64,000 nucleotides of DNA. It comes from Bostrychus sinensis (taxonomy: Eukaryota > Chordata > Actinopteri > Gobiiformes > Eleotridae). This document shows, piece by piece, positions 44,800-56,756 of this stretch. Where the stretch lies: contig CM036248.1 in the NCBI GenBank assembly GCA_020698575.1, forward strand, positions 13,731,729 to 13,795,728, given 5' to 3'. The position numbers were made by a program, and so were the translations under genes. The notes under the pieces are model-generated. The model was not told the origin of the DNA. It saw only the letters and a list, made by a program, of their open reading frames with translations, and searched no databases. Position 1 is the first letter of the stretch; each line of letters opens with the position of its first letter.

Positions 44800-44940
44800 T
44801 GGGCGGCAGTAGCTCAGTCAGAGGAGACGTTCACTCACTGTCCTAAAGGTTGGTGGTTTGTTCCCCGCTACTAACATTGCATTTTGTTATAATTATTATT
44901 ATGTAAAGCTCAATATAAATCTAATCCATTATTATTATTG
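44800..44940 (+). mobile_element. SINE S4 copy, internally deleted
   Basis: Head GGGCGGCAGTAGCTCAGTCA with B-box-like GTTGGTGGTTTGTTCCCC, then a jump directly to the tail AAGCTCAATATAAATCTAAT followed by CCATTATTATTATT. Confidence 0.75.
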
Positions 44941-46300
44941 TACTTGAGTAATATTATTTTGAAGTAACAATACCTTACTTATACTGCTGAGGAGCCCCAT
45001 GCAAAGGCAGCTGCACAAGATTGATGTAGACGGGAAGAAGCCAAGACATATAGAGATGAGAGAAGGGCGGTTCTTTGAAAATATATAACTTTTTTTTTTT
45101 TTTTTTTAGCTCACCGTAGCTAGTTATTTCTGTCTGAACCGATGCAAGCCCCAAAGGCAGCAAGGAGGGTAACATTTTGGAACTAAAGAGGGAGAGAAAG
45201 AGGAGGAAATTGGATATAATGGGGATAGATGGGGTAATGTAAAAAAGGTGTGGAGGAGCGACGCGAGGAGAAGCGAACAAGTCATGCAGGGACTTGCTAA
45301 TTGGAACAACAGCAGCAGTTCTCTATTCCTGAGTGACTAGTTCTACTCCAGGAAGTATCGTTAGTGACATCTTACACTAAGCACACTGCATCGTAACTAC
45401 AACTGTTAAGAGTGGTGACAAAAAACCCAAGAGGGGAGGAATTTCATTACTTTATAATGCCTCATTCCAACGAGCCCCTAACGGAGAAGAGTTGTAGATT
45501 TTATAAATGAAAATAGCATGTGTTTAAAGAAGCTAATGTCCATGTGAATAATACTTGGGAGATGTTTTTCTTCCAGCTGCCTCATCCCTAAGGCAATGTT
45601 TAGCACACTATTTTAATCCACATGGCTAAGTGTTTTATTTAAATTATACAAACTGGCTGTAAGTTGTGGCATCTACAGCAAATATCACAATAATAACTGA
45701 TTACTGTATATAGGTCTATATTATAGGTGTAATGTGTAGTTTCTGGAAACATTTAGTAGTGATGTTGCAGAATGCTGCAGTGAGGAAATATGTCAGATGA
45801 AGAGTTCACTTTAAATTAAATTATTTAGAAACTTAACTAAGTTCATTGAAAAATGTCAATGTCCAGCTCCTCTGGCAGTGATCGGCCCACACATGAAATA
45901 AGAACAGCAGTATTGGAAGAAATGGCTTCTTTGACTTGGTGCTAGTGAGATTAAAATTGTTGTTTTTTTTTTCTAATATGGATGCAATTGCTGTTTTTTG
46001 GAGACAATTAGACACTATTGTAAACATATTCTCACCAGTGTGTTCCAGTTTATTTTTATTACTTTTACAAAAGCTATATTTCAGTTTTTTGTTTTGTTTT
46101 TTGTGTGTGGATGCTGTGAAATAAAATACCTTGTGACAGAGAGTAATTTTAAAAAATATTGTCTTTTTGTTTACTCAGTGCCATTAGGTATTGAAAAGCT
46201 GCACAACAAAAGCCACATCTTTTTACAAAAGGACAAAAGAAAAGGCTCAACTGAAGTTATTTGTGAAACACAAAAGTGCATATTATGAACTGAAAAAGTT
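44941..46300. other. Gene-free stretch
   Basis: Unique sequence with a T-run (45090-45109). The frame at 45280-44975 minus has no recognisable protein. Nothing else seen. Confidence 0.45.
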
Positions 46301-47060
46301 GTCAACATGAACACACAGTGTCAAACTGCTCCAAGACGGGACCACGAGAATGTGCTGTTGCTTGATCAAAAGGCCCTTATGCATATGTCAAGTTTCATTT
46401 ATGCTAAGGAGAGCACTTACGACACGTTTCTTCTTCATGGGCTGAAATGAACGCAGCTGAGCCACAGACTCTGGAGTGCCTATGGAGCGAATGCAACGCT
46501 GTTTATGTTTATTCTCATTCAGTGATGCATCCACTCCACTGCGCTTTGAGCATAAACACCAAACTCTTAGATCTATTCATAACATTGTTTTGATCCATGC
46601 ACTATGACAGACAAATAGGTCTCCATGAGGGGTATAGGGTGAATGGTCCTTCCCTGCTGACGACATAATGTGGCATTATCTTAATGTTTGGGGGTTAGCT
46701 TTAGCCACTCTCTTGACAAATGCCAGCTTTCCAGGCAAAGACAATAGTGTCAGGTTTGAGGAGCACTGATGTAATTGAGTATTAATGAAGGGTGCAAGGT
46801 GGGGGCCGCCTGATGTGTGATCTGTTAGCAGTGGCAGGGCCTCTATGGCGCAGGCAGCCCATTCTATGTTTTAGAGGATTTAGCTATCTATTATGTATGA
46901 AGGATTAGTCTCCTCCTGCTCTTGCACCAACGGGATATCAGCTCTTCAATAGCCTTGACTGCCAGGCTCCACACTTGTTTGCCGATTTTGAACCCCCCCC
47001 CCCCATCCTTCCCCAACATTACCACCATCACTTCACAGTCTTGCCCTCTGAGTCCTGTTT
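46301..47060. other. CNE-like island
   Basis: Repeat-poor, balanced sequence with ATGCATATG and TTTATGC motifs (about 46379-46405), and GATGTAATTGAGTATTAATG (about 46769) holding two homeodomain-like cores. A run of 12 C lies at 46993-47004. Confidence 0.4.
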
Positions 47061-47865
47061 AACCTTGACACAAAAAAGAAAGGTAGAAGTCCAACTAACA
47101 ATCAAATTCTAGAGGGGAAACCACTTGTGATACGCAACCGGTCGCTCAGTTGCTCTGGGACAATGTGTGCTTAAGAGGTTATCACTAAAAACAGAATAGT
47201 ACATGGTTATGAAGGTAGAGGAGTAAAACCTTTGGGGAAGTCGTTAGAATGTGTCTGAACTGTTATCTTAGAAACCGTTACCATAGATCACCAACATTCT
47301 ATAGCGGCCATGTTGACCTTTGCTTTTGGGCTGATATCATATTTTGGAGCTTACAAAACGCTAGAAGTATATTTTCAGTGCAAACACAGTCACAGTATGC
47401 TTCAGTTGGATAATGCAAGTGAATTCAGCAATAATTAGTTACTTTTTTTTAACATACTGCTAATGTGCAAGGCATGGTTGTTTGACTTTTTTACTCATCT
47501 TTTTTTCCATTTACAGTTTCACTTAAAAAAAAAAAATACACAGACCTACTTTTGTCTCAGTGTCTTAAAGCTTATACTGTATGTACATTTCACATTTGGA
47601 CATAGGCAGAGTGTTCTGTCAGTCTTTTGGATTGATTCTGTCTGAAAGTTGGTCCGTATCCTCAAAGATTGTGGACACGGACAAACAGAGCAGTACACGA
47701 GTTGACCGTTTCAACTAGTGAGCACAGGTCAACAATCAAAGCAGAAGTCAACCTGTGAACTTTGGTATTCAAATGCCAAACCACCACCACCACCTCCATT
47801 GCTACATTGGCCTCATTTTCTTGGCCTTACTTTCTTTTTTAATTAAAGTGGTGGTCTTCTTCCAC
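47061..47865. other. Gene-free stretch
   Basis: Unique AT-rich sequence; nothing recognised. Confidence 0.5.
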
Positions 47866-47869
47866 TAAT

Positions 47870-48064
47870 TCCCATTAGAGGACGCACACGGTGGACAGGG
47901 GCCAGCTTGCCGCAGGGTTGACACAGAAACATACACAGGCAGACAACCATTCATTCATTGGGCGAAATTTAGAGTCATCAATTCACCAAACACACAAGAT
48001 TCAAACCCTTGATCTCCTTGCTGGGAGGCGAGAGCACTAACCGCTCTGCCACCATGCCCTTTGT
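47870..48064 (-). mobile_element. tRNA-derived SINE (family S1), with head
   Basis: Minus strand from 48062: GGGCATGGTGGCAGAGCGGT (A-box TGGCAGAGCGG), GTTAGTGCTCTCGCCTCCC, GGGTTTGAATCTTGTG (B-box-like GGTTTGAATC). The body then jumps to TTGATGACTCTAAATTTCGC and ends at CGGCAAGCTGGCCCC. An internal part present at 53085-53142 is deleted. Confidence 0.8.
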
Positions 48065-48640
48065 CTATTTCTTCCAACTTTATGAAATATTTGACTCTTG
48101 CCAATTGCCCCCTACAGGTCATTCAACATAACACAGATGTTGACATAGAAAACGGCTTGAACCATAAATGCTGTGGAAATAACAATGCTTGGAAAGGATG
48201 GATCTATTTACACACGAAATAGTATGCATTAGCTTTTATTCTGATATGCAGATATTACCATTGCTAAAATAAAAAAAAACATGAATGCATATCTTCATAA
48301 AACATATTATAGAAGCTAATGTCCAGTACATGCTACTAGGCTGCTTTCCGGACGCATGAATAGAGCCCAATATTTAGATGTTTTTGTGTAGAAACCTTTG
48401 CCTTGCAACAGTTGGCACTTTTTTAAGACATAACACATTTGCCAGTCAAATGCTCAACTTTGTAATCCTGAAGCTGCTTTCTTGATCCCTTATAGCGCAA
48501 TTGATGATGAAACTATGTAGGTTATAAATAAGGTCCAAAATAGCTTTCATATCTGACAACATCATTTTGCAGCTATTTAAAATGGCACTGACACGACTTT
48601 ACTGATATTTTCTTATTGTTTTACTTCAAAATCAAACTAT
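48065..48640. other. Gene-free stretch
   Basis: Nothing recognised. Confidence 0.5.
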
Positions 48641-49510
48641 CCTTTAGTTATTATATAATATTGGTCATGGCCTAATTAAATGATAATTCCAACTATGTGC
48701 TACTGCCTTTTTAGCACACAGCACATGACTCTCCGGATGGTAGCGGCATCATTTTGCAAAGCTATTACATTACAGGTATTGTACGGCCCATACGGCATTA
48801 TCAGACCACACACATGCACCAGCTCCTACTTATACATTATATCCATCTATACATATATACACAATGGGAAGGGAGAGTTCAGCTGCTCCCTGACAGCTGT
48901 GAATTGGCTTGTTTCATATGCATATAAATATTAATAAAAGATCCTCGATGGGCCACAGTCCGGCTATGCTCCTGTAATCTCTTACAATTGAAAGCCAAGG
49001 CTCGGGAGATGAGAGGAGCAAGAGGAGGCAGAGAAAGAGGGAGCGAGACAGAGACAGGGAAAAAGAGTATAAAAGGCCTTTGTGATTCATCATTCTGAAA
49101 ATGTCTCAGATGTGGAGAAGGTCTGTAATCCATCAAGATCTCTTTTCTTATTAAATTCTTCAGGATACACTTTCCACTCCCTAAATGTGCTTCACTGTCC
49201 CCTTTGATTTGATGCATAAATAGATAAAAGACCAAGAACTAAGTGAAGCACACATGCCAAGGGAGACCAAGTATATAGGCTTTATGAAATTACCTCCACA
49301 CTTCATGTACAACGGCACGTGGAGATGAAAAGATGTGTGGCCTTTGTAACTGTGCAGCTCCCAACACATTTTTTTGTCCATAAGTCTCATTCTGTAGTAA
49401 TTGTTCTTAACACAAGGCTGTATGGGTTTCATTATGGAAGCTGTATTTCTCATGGGTGTCACAGGTGTAAGAAGACCATCTTCAGAGGTGCAATACATTT
49501 ACTGTAAAAC
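48641..49510. other. CNE-like island
   Basis: About 850 bases almost free of repeats, with evenly mixed composition, for example CAGCTGTGAATTGGCTTG (about 48894), CATATGCATATAAATATTAA (about 48917) and GATCCTCGATGGGCCACAG. Frames up to 118 codons occur on the minus strand without recognisable protein. The strongest CNE-like appearance in the window together with 53.7-54.7 kb. Confidence 0.4.
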
Positions 49511-50090
49511 TGGCCTTGACGTTCAACACAAGTACAAAATACCAGTGTGGTGGTCTATATCATCTATACTATGACTTAAAAGAGCCTGAAAGTGTCAATT
49601 GTGTATCATTTGCAGTGAATTAAATGTAGATATGAAGCCTGTAGAAATATTTAATGGTGTGTTGTGGCACGCTTGGTGAGATAGCTCTGCTTGGAAACAG
49701 CTTTTTACCCTGGTCAAAGGGTTTTGGTTTAGTGACTATCAAATATTTGTAGACTCTAAATTACACAGCTAAAGGAAAATGAGATTTCAATGAAAGTTGA
49801 GATCCAACACATCAATTTTAAAAGTATTACCATTTTAAAATCACAATAGTATGACATGGATGAAAGTATTTAACTAAGTATATAACAAAGGTTTTACCTT
49901 TAGCTTGCCACGGATACCATGTATTCCTGACAATGTCAGTTTGCTTGTTAGTCTGTTAGCAAGATATCTAGATGCACAGTAATGATCAGATTGTGATGAA
50001 ATGTTCAGAGAAGGTCAGCATGCCAAGGAAGAAATCATTAGTTTCTGGTATAGAGCAGGAATGTTCTCTGGATCCATGTATTTTTAAAAG
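49511..50090. other. Gene-free stretch
   Basis: Nothing recognised. Confidence 0.5.
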
Positions 50091-50093
50091 TCA

Positions 50094-50922
50094 CCTATTA
50101 TGCAAAATCAAATTTTTTGAGCTTTTATATAATGTAGTCTCCATCTCAAAAACATACCGGGAGTATGGGGCAGCAGTAGCTCAGTCGGTAGAGATATTTG
50201 CCCACTAACCTGAAGGTTGGCAGTTCAAGCCCCGCTATCAGCATTGCATAGTGTTGGTGCGTCCTTGAGCAAGACATTTCACCCACATTGCTTATGTATG
50301 AATGTGTGTGTGTGACTATGTTTGGTGGTGATCAGAGAGGCCATAGGCTCAGATTGACATCCATGCTTCTGTCAGTCTGCCCCAGGGCAGCTGTGGCTAC
50401 AGAAGAAGTTTAGCATCACACAGTTTGACTAAAGAGTGAATGAATAATGGACTAATGTAAAGCACTTTGAGAAGCTTGTAAAGCACAATATAAGTCCAAT
50501 CCATTATTATTACTTGTTTGTGTAATTCTGTATTCTGAGCCCGTCCTTTCTGAAGACATGGAAACACCACTCAGTCTCACAGCTCTCAAGTGCCCCACAC
50601 ACCATCACTGGACTAATTTAAATCATTTCAGTCCTTAAACTGGCACCACTATGAAGCAGCCAGCTCTTGTCAGTCTGTTAGCATCATGTTGCTAACAGTG
50701 ATGCTACATAGACATTTTATGTCCTGTCCTTTCCCCACCGTTGCCAGCAGGGGGTGTCAGACATCTAATCTGAGTGTTCTCTGCAAACTGAAAGTAACAG
50801 CTCCCCAAAAGAAGAGGTTTTGCATACATATACATTAATTTAAGTTATAACATGTGAAATACTCATTCAGAAGTGGATAAAAACTATTTCAAAAAACTTC
50901 AAAAAAGCATAATGTAGGACCT
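50094..50922 (+). mobile_element. M1a MITE, copy E, interrupted by a SINE
   Basis: Left end AAGTCACCTATTATGCAAAA after TTAA (50094-50097); right end GCATAATGTAGGACCT at 50922 without preserved TTAA. M1a landmarks CCATCTCAAAAACATAC and GTTGCCAGCAGGGGGTGTCA lie on either side of SINE S4 (50167-50512). Confidence 0.75.
50167..50512 (+). mobile_element. tRNA-derived SINE (family S4), full-length reference copy
   Basis: Head GGGGCAGCAGTAGCTCAGTC (A-box TAGCTCAGTCGG), ACCTGAAGGTTGGCAGTTC and AAGCCCC (B-box AGTTCAAGCCC), body TGAGCAAGACATTTCACCC, CATGCTTCTGTCAGTCTGCC, tail AAAGCACTTTGAGAAGCTTG and ATATAAGTCCAATCCATTAT with ATT repeats. Other copies: 40490, 43650, 44518, 44800 and 61476. Confidence 0.88.
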
Positions 50923-51540
50923 AGAGTTCTTGTACAATTTATTTACGATTGCGAGACAGGTTCAAGGTTTCTAAAGGTTAATTTTTGAAATCTTTGAAAA
51001 TGCATGCAATGTAGAAAAATACACACTATGGTACAGTATAATTATGGTGCAAAAGAAAAGATTTAAAATAAACAGAGAAATATGCAAAGGCACTGGCCGC
51101 CACCACCGACTTCCTAATGAGGTGGTAGTTGCCATGGTGACCAGGCTTTATAAGACTCTCCCAACAAAGAGATCTTGCCCTGCACCAGTCCAGTATCTGT
51201 GTGTGTGTGTGTGTGTGTGTGTGAGAGTGTGTGTGCGTGTGGCAGTGTGTGTGTGTCCTTAGCCTGGCCATGCTAAACCCTGCTTCACAATGTCCTCGGG
51301 CAGACTTGGAGCCAGCGATTCAGAGTGAGGAAGCCAGCCTGTGATAAGATGTTACAGCAGCCCTCAGACCAAATCCGTGCCCTTTTTCTGCGACTTGGCT
51401 GTGGCACGTCTGGCTCTCTGTCACTGTGTGCCCACTACCCCCAGAGACGCCACTCGAAGGGAAGGGGCACCCATCCAATCACAACCCATGACGTCTTTTC
51501 ACCATTACTCCAACCTTTGGCCCATAAACAAGTACAAACA
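50923..51540. other. Gene-free stretch
   Basis: A (GT)n tract lies at 51198-51256. 51290-51530 is balanced but unrecognised. Confidence 0.4.
51198..51256. repeat. (GT)n microsatellite
   Basis: 13 perfect GT units, then interrupted GT units. Confidence 0.97.
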
Positions 51541-51544
51541 AACT

Positions 51545-51735
51545 ATTCTTTTTTATTCAGCTTCTCCCTTCTGGGGTCATCACAGAAAATCATCTGCTTC
51601 CTAGCATCTAGTGATTTGCATTTTTGGGTTAGGCATGGGTATTACATTAAATGTCCTTTCCTGATGCAACCTTCTCCATTTATCTGGGCTTGGGAATGGC
51701 GTGAGAAGACACTGCTTGGTGACTCTTTGTGGCTG
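51545..51735 (-). repeat. Dispersed repeat R1 copy with tail
   Basis: Minus strand: CCAGCCACAAAGAGTCACC, CCCAAGCCCAGATAAATGG, GGTTGCATCAGGAAAGGACA, AATGCAAATCACTAGATGC, and the tail GTGATGACCCCAGAAGGGAG followed by AAGCTGAA. The tail resembles the 3' end of the LINE at 52068-52450. Confidence 0.75.
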
Positions 51736-51796
51736 GATTAAGCACAAACTATTACAATCAACATAACGGGTTTAGAAAATCTCTTAACCTCTGTCA

Positions 51797-51830
51797 CAAA
51801 AGATGCCCTCTGTCAAGAGGGCATCTTTTG
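51797..51830. repeat. 14-bp perfect hairpin
   Basis: CAAAAGATGCCCTC, loop TGTCAA, GAGGGCATCTTTTG. Not part of any repeat I recognise. Confidence 0.9.
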
Positions 51831-52067
51831 ACCAGCGTTGGTTGTTTTGTTCTTCTTAGCAAGATAACACAAAATAAGCCAGGGTTGCAACAGTTTTAGA
51901 AAGGGTCGGTAATGGCCAAGAAATAATTGATTCATTATTGGTGTGAACTCAAAACTTATCAAATCACAAACTCTTTCCACTGTTACTCCAAACTTTGGCT
52001 CATAAACTGAATAGATATGACTGCCATCCAGTCATCCTCTTTTCCTTTCTCTGTGTTATGCTACTAT

Positions 52068-52450
52068 TTTTTTTTTTAGCTGTTCAGTGCAGGGGTCACC
52101 ACAGTGAATCATCTGCATTCATATAACCTTATCCTATGCATCTTCTACTCTTGCAGCAATAAGCTTTATATCCTCTTTCACTCTTTGATCCATAAGTCTC
52201 CTCTTTGGTCTTCCTCTAGGTCTGACTGCTATAACCTCAGCATCTTGTTACCAGTTGCTCCTCAGTTGTCCACACACTACTATTATCTGGCCTCTTTGAC
52301 CTTAGCTCTGAAATATTCAAGATGAGCTGTTTCTCTGCTCATTCCCAAAGGGAACCTCAACATCTTGGGCTCTGCTAGCTCCAGCTCTGCCTCTTGTCTA
52401 TTCCCCCGTACCATACGACTAAACCAAACAACATCTCTGGTCCCTAATGC
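52068..52450 (-). mobile_element. LINE C-terminal coding fragment and 3' end (WFGHVQ type)
   Basis: The minus strand is homologous to the LINE at 13056-13494 and extends further 3'. The 3' end reads GATGATTCACTGTGGTGACC then CCTGCACTGAACAGCT next to an A-run (plus-strand T-run 52065-52077). The coding part is recognisable by the complements of the AELKMLR (CTCAACATCTTGGGCTCTGC) and GRPKRR (GGTCTTCCTCTAGGTCT) regions, with frameshifts. Confidence 0.72.
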
Positions 52451-52900
52451 TACGATATTGAATGGAAACTCAAGCAGACCGTCTGCCTAATGCTTCCCGA
52501 TAGCTGTTAATTCAATAAACAAGCGGCCTTGTCTTGATTTGCCCTTGCGGGGAGAGTAAATGGACAGAAAGATGCGGCAGTAAAATGCTGCGGGAAAATG
52601 TCAGGTTTTTCATTTTGTCTGATTTAATTCAAACAAAAGTCATTTCAATATGACAAAAGCACTGAGGGAATAGTTTATCTTAATGAATAGACAGTGGCTT
52701 TAAAATGATCTTTCCAATGTACAAATGCCATGGACATAATAAGCCACAACATGTACTGAGCATTTTCAGTTCCTCATGCAACAAGGAAGGGTCAACAATG
52801 TATGACCGCAGTGCTAATTTTCCTGCTATTGCTTGTTTCTATTCATAAGATAGGCAGTTTAGATAGATAGATGTTTGAGTTTTGTTGGGACAATGTCTAA
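52451..52900. other. Gene-free stretch
   Basis: Unique sequence, partly CNE-like around 52500-52600. Confidence 0.4.
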
Positions 52901-52904
52901 TTCA

Positions 52905-53142
52905 TTCATTCTTCTTTTGCTTATCACGTTAGGGGTCATGGCCGCTGGGAGCCTATCTCAGTAACTTTGGGCCTTAGGCGGGGCACACCCTGGACAGTGG
53001 CCAGCTAGTTACAGGGCTGACACAGAGACATACACAGACAGACAGCCATTCACTCTCACATTCATTCACTAGGGGCAATTTAGAGTCATCAATTCACCTA
53101 ACACATCCATGTCTTTGGATGGTGGGAGGAAGCCAAGGAAGA
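52905..53142 (-). mobile_element. SINE family S1, longest body copy
   Basis: Plus strand reads the tail first: CATTCTTCTTTTGCTTATCA, AGCCTATCTCAGTAACTTTG, GGCGGGGCACACCCTGGACA, TTACAGGGCTGACACAGAGA, GGGGCAATTTAGAGTCATCA, CCATGTCTTTGGATGGTGGG and AGGAAGCC. The tRNA-like head is cut off at the right. The 3' tail resembles that of the LINE at 14234-15396. Confidence 0.82.
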
Positions 53143-53283
53143 TGCATTTTATTCAGTACATCCAAAACTACCAACAGAGACTGCCTTACCTTACTGAAAT
53201 GTTGCCAGTTACCTTCATTAGTTGCAAAATGCTCACAACAGTTGTTTTATTCCTACAGTATTTCAGAGCACTGCTTAGTCATG

Positions 53284-53640
53284 GCTTAGTCTAGTTTTTG
53301 TTCTTGTTTAGCTCTGGTGTAGAGTCGGTTTAGTCCTGGTTTAGTCCAGTTTTACTTCCCTCTTTAATGGAATAAAAACAGCATTACTTTATAAAAACAA
53401 AAGAACATTTGGTCTAAACCTGGACAACACAAGAACTAAAACTATATTAAACAATGACAAGAACTAAACCAGGACTAAACCAGCACTAAAAGAAGGACTA
53501 AAAGTATTCTACACAAGGACTAAAATTATATTAAATCTGTACTAAACAAGAACAAAGACTAAACCAGGACAAAAGAAAGACTCAAACTATACTAAACAAG
53601 GACAACAACTAAACAAGGACTAAACCAGGACTAAACAATA
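53284..53640. repeat. Family H2 minisatellite in two opposite orientations
   Basis: 53284-53355 has GGTTTAGTCCTGGTTTAGTC-type units in forward sense. 53408-53640 has the complement, for example AACCAGGACTAAACCAGCAC, repeated about 15 times with A-rich spacers. Confidence 0.8.
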
Positions 53641-53649
53641 ACCTGTGTT

Positions 53650-54720
53650 TTAAAGTCTAGCTTTTACTGCAAACTCTCTCAGTGGAGCTACAGCAGCTGG
53701 TCAATCCAAATGACAAACTTTCATAGCCTCATCACAACTGCAGCCTATTCCCAAATGTTACTGGAAACATGTTGTGGGCGTCTTCCCTCTTGATATTTCT
53801 GTGGTGCCTCCATCTATCTGTGTGACAGGCTTTTTATACAGATGGCTGCTGCTGCTAGCTCCTCTTTTTTTTTTTGAAAAGCGAGTAGATCGGCGTGTCA
53901 CACAAACGAGTCATCTCTGAAATCCCACAGACAACCACTCAATTAGCCTGGTCGCGGATGATAACGTAGCTATTTTCACTTGCCGTTACATCACAGGCCA
54001 TTTATTTTACAAGAGGCGACGGAAAAAAGTGTGTCTGCGAAAACAGTATAATGAAAGCAACACAGATTTATCTTGTCAGTCTGTCATGCTATTTTAGGTT
54101 TTGCCGCGCTATATGTTTAAATATTAACCGCACACACCAACACATCTTATACGAGACATGAGAAATCATCTGCAGCCATCGCACAGTGCACACTCACAAT
54201 TCCATATGGCCTGTAAAGAAATGTGTCTTTCTAAAGATATCTTAAACAGAATAAAAAACTCAACATGTGATTCTCAGACCAAAGGGAGGTTCGGGAGTTC
54301 GTTGTATATGAGACATAATGGTTCAAAGATCAAAATCCTTCCAGCGCTGTACACATGCAAAGGGAATAGCGAGATGGGCTCTTAGGCATCGCTCTTTCCC
54401 TTGCACAAGACAAGTGGAGTGTGGGATTCTCCTGTTCCTGCACACAAACAGATCCATCTGACATGACAGAACTTAACCCCTGAGGGCCCACTTAACTCAC
54501 AGCCACATTAATTGAAACTAGGCCTCTGCAAAAAAAAGCACCAGAGAAAATCCCATATCACGCTGCTATCCAGTACGATATAGATAGCGAAGGAGCTGGA
54601 GCAAGAGCAAATGCATATCATGACTTGATTTGTTTTGAAGCCGTTGAAGCAGACGACTATGATGGGTCTTCTGCACATCATTAGGTTGAACCGATTTGGG
54701 ATGATCTGAAAGTAGGGCAG
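53650..54720. other. CNE-like island
   Basis: About 1 kb with little repeat content and evenly mixed composition, for example GTGTCACACAAACGAGTCAT, CTCAATTAGCCTGGTCGCGG, ATGATAACGTAGC and ATGCATATCATGACTTGATT. Frames are short and unrecognised. Good candidate for deep conservation. Confidence 0.42.
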
Positions 54721-54859
54721 TTCTAACTTGTTACATCTTGTTTGTCTGTTTTTGCTGTCTATTTTTTTTCCCCACTGACCTCTACACTGCCCAGCCTGCA
54801 GTGACTTTTTTAGCCATGTAAAGTGAACTTGTCTTACACAAAACTTAATACTAAAAACA

Positions 54860-55140
54860 AATCATAAAAGTTAACTGATATGGGGTGGGCTCCATTTGAT
54901 GAACCATTTGTTTTTGCTGTGCCCTTCATGTAGACACACAAGACAGGCGGTGCCAACAACAGACTCATCTTCTACTGCTCTGGCGTGGTAATGTCATTGG
55001 TAATCAGTGCAGTTCTTCATCAAAATTCCTCACATTTAACACATTTATTTGTTGTAGAAGCTGTGCCAAATACTTTTACTTTTTACTTACAAGTACATTT
55101 TAAAATGAGTACTGTGATACTTGCTTGAATGAATAAAGAA
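54860..55140. repeat. H1 hAT fragment, long
   Basis: CATTTGTTTTTGCTGTGCCC, CCTCACATTTAACACATTTA, TGTGCCAAATACTTTTACTT and CTTACAAGTACATTTTAAAA parallel 23290-23540 of the intact H1 copy. Confidence 0.7.
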
Positions 55141-55149
55141 TAAACATTT

Positions 55150-55740
55150 TTAGTATGAGTGCGCATGCTGTCTTACCCGTAACAAAGCAGAAAATATATA
55201 TTCCTTGGGCTTTTCTTTCTTTTTCTTTTTGTGCATCCAGGTATCTTTAGGGATCTCCATGGCGATAAAGTTGACCTGTTGCTATGTAATCATCCTCCCC
55301 CACTTCGCAGTTGAGGGAAGAATAAGGGCAAGGGATCGGTGCGAGCATGACACAAAACAAATACACAACTCTCGGCAAACACATCTCTTCCTCTCACCTC
55401 AATATAACCCCTAGTGTTTACCTCCAAGAACAACATTTTTACTGTGTATCCTGCGTCTATGGATTAATTCAGTGCCGGTGTAGAGTCTGATAAGGCAGAC
55501 CTACGAAATCTGGGGCTCCTCCTCCTTACAAATGTCAGATAAAGTCATCATCATCATTTTATTACACAAAGCCGATTACTGCTTCAGCCAGGCGGGTATG
55601 GGGATAAAAGTGAGGATCTGGTGGAGAGCGCTGACACAAATTGGATTTCCTCTCTCCTATATCCTTAAATATAGATTTATTATCCATTAACACACCAGTA
55701 CCGGCAGCAACCAGGGGATTTACCTCAATGAATAGGAATC
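55150..55740. other. CNE-like island
   Basis: Balanced, repeat-poor. GACCTGTTGCTATGTAATCA, GAGTCTGATAAGGCAGACC (GATA-like) and GTCAGATAAAGTCATCATCA are notable. The 69-codon frame at 55205-55414 has no recognisable protein. Confidence 0.4.
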
Positions 55741-56520
55741 ATTGAGTACATGTGAAAAATGCAATTCACTTGGGAGAGGTTTACATGTAAATTGTTTTAT
55801 TGAATGTGTATTGCTGTGTTGATTTTGAGAACATCATTTAAGGTTGTTAAGTGAATTAAAGCTAACTATTTTGCAACTTTTTTTGTTTGCGTGTCTATGA
55901 TTTACACTGCAGTACCACTTTTAAACCAACACATGCTGCTTCCAGTACCTTTAATGTGTATAACTACCAATAAAAGTACTCTGTTACTTTGTTGTTTCAT
56001 GTATGTGTTCTTAAAGCTGAACTAACCAATTCTACTCCCAAGGGTTTCAACAAAGTCTCTCTCTATATAGCATTTGTATCTCAATCACACTTCAACAATA
56101 TGGAAGCTACTTTTCTGCTCTTATTTTATTGACAAATGCTAAACCTGTTTAATTTTCCACCTCAACAAACTCAGCTGACATTTGGAGCTAAATTTCTAGT
56201 GAGTTTAACTGACAATTATTTCTGCCTCATTTAACATCATGTCTTGCATCACCACACTTATCTGGAGTTTACATCACCTTTCTTTTTCCCTTTATATATT
56301 ATATTTACTGTATATAGATTGTAAGCACTGTCTCTCTGTAACAAGACAGATCAACCGCTCAAATAGAAACTTCCCAACAGCCAGCCCCTTATTGGAGTGT
56401 GCCAGCAGATTAAAATGCTTAATAATAAAGCCTATATGACATTATAAAGTCTCATTTTTGCACAGATGATTCTCTCTTGATTACAGATTTCCTCCAATCC
56501 AAAGGAAAACTAAATTCAAG
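55741..56520. other. Gene-free stretch
   Basis: Nothing recognised. Confidence 0.5.
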
Positions 56521-56524
56521 TGCA

Positions 56525-56645
56525 CTTTAGAAGGGGTATTTTTTACTTTTACTTCTTCATTTCAGACCTAATATCTGTACATTGAATGTGTTTTACATGA
56601 TACTTTGTGTTTTAGCATGTTGTGAAGCAGTATTTGCAGTACAAG
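56525..56645. repeat. H1 hAT fragment
   Basis: GGGGTATTTTTTACTTTTAC, TTCTTCATTTCAGACC, ATATCTGTACATTG resemble 23170-23240 of the intact copy. Confidence 0.55.
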
Positions 56646-56756
56646 CAGTAATGGAGTTTCTCCAGCACTAGTATCTACTGCACATATAAGTGATTCAGTG
56701 AAAGTGTCTGTCTTCATATACCATAAGTCATACTTTAATAAATAAGGGTTATTATT

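Noticed and set aside
50167..50240. tRNA-like sequence with good A and B boxes
   Set aside because: It is the head of a multi-copy SINE with a body and tail, not a tRNA gene.
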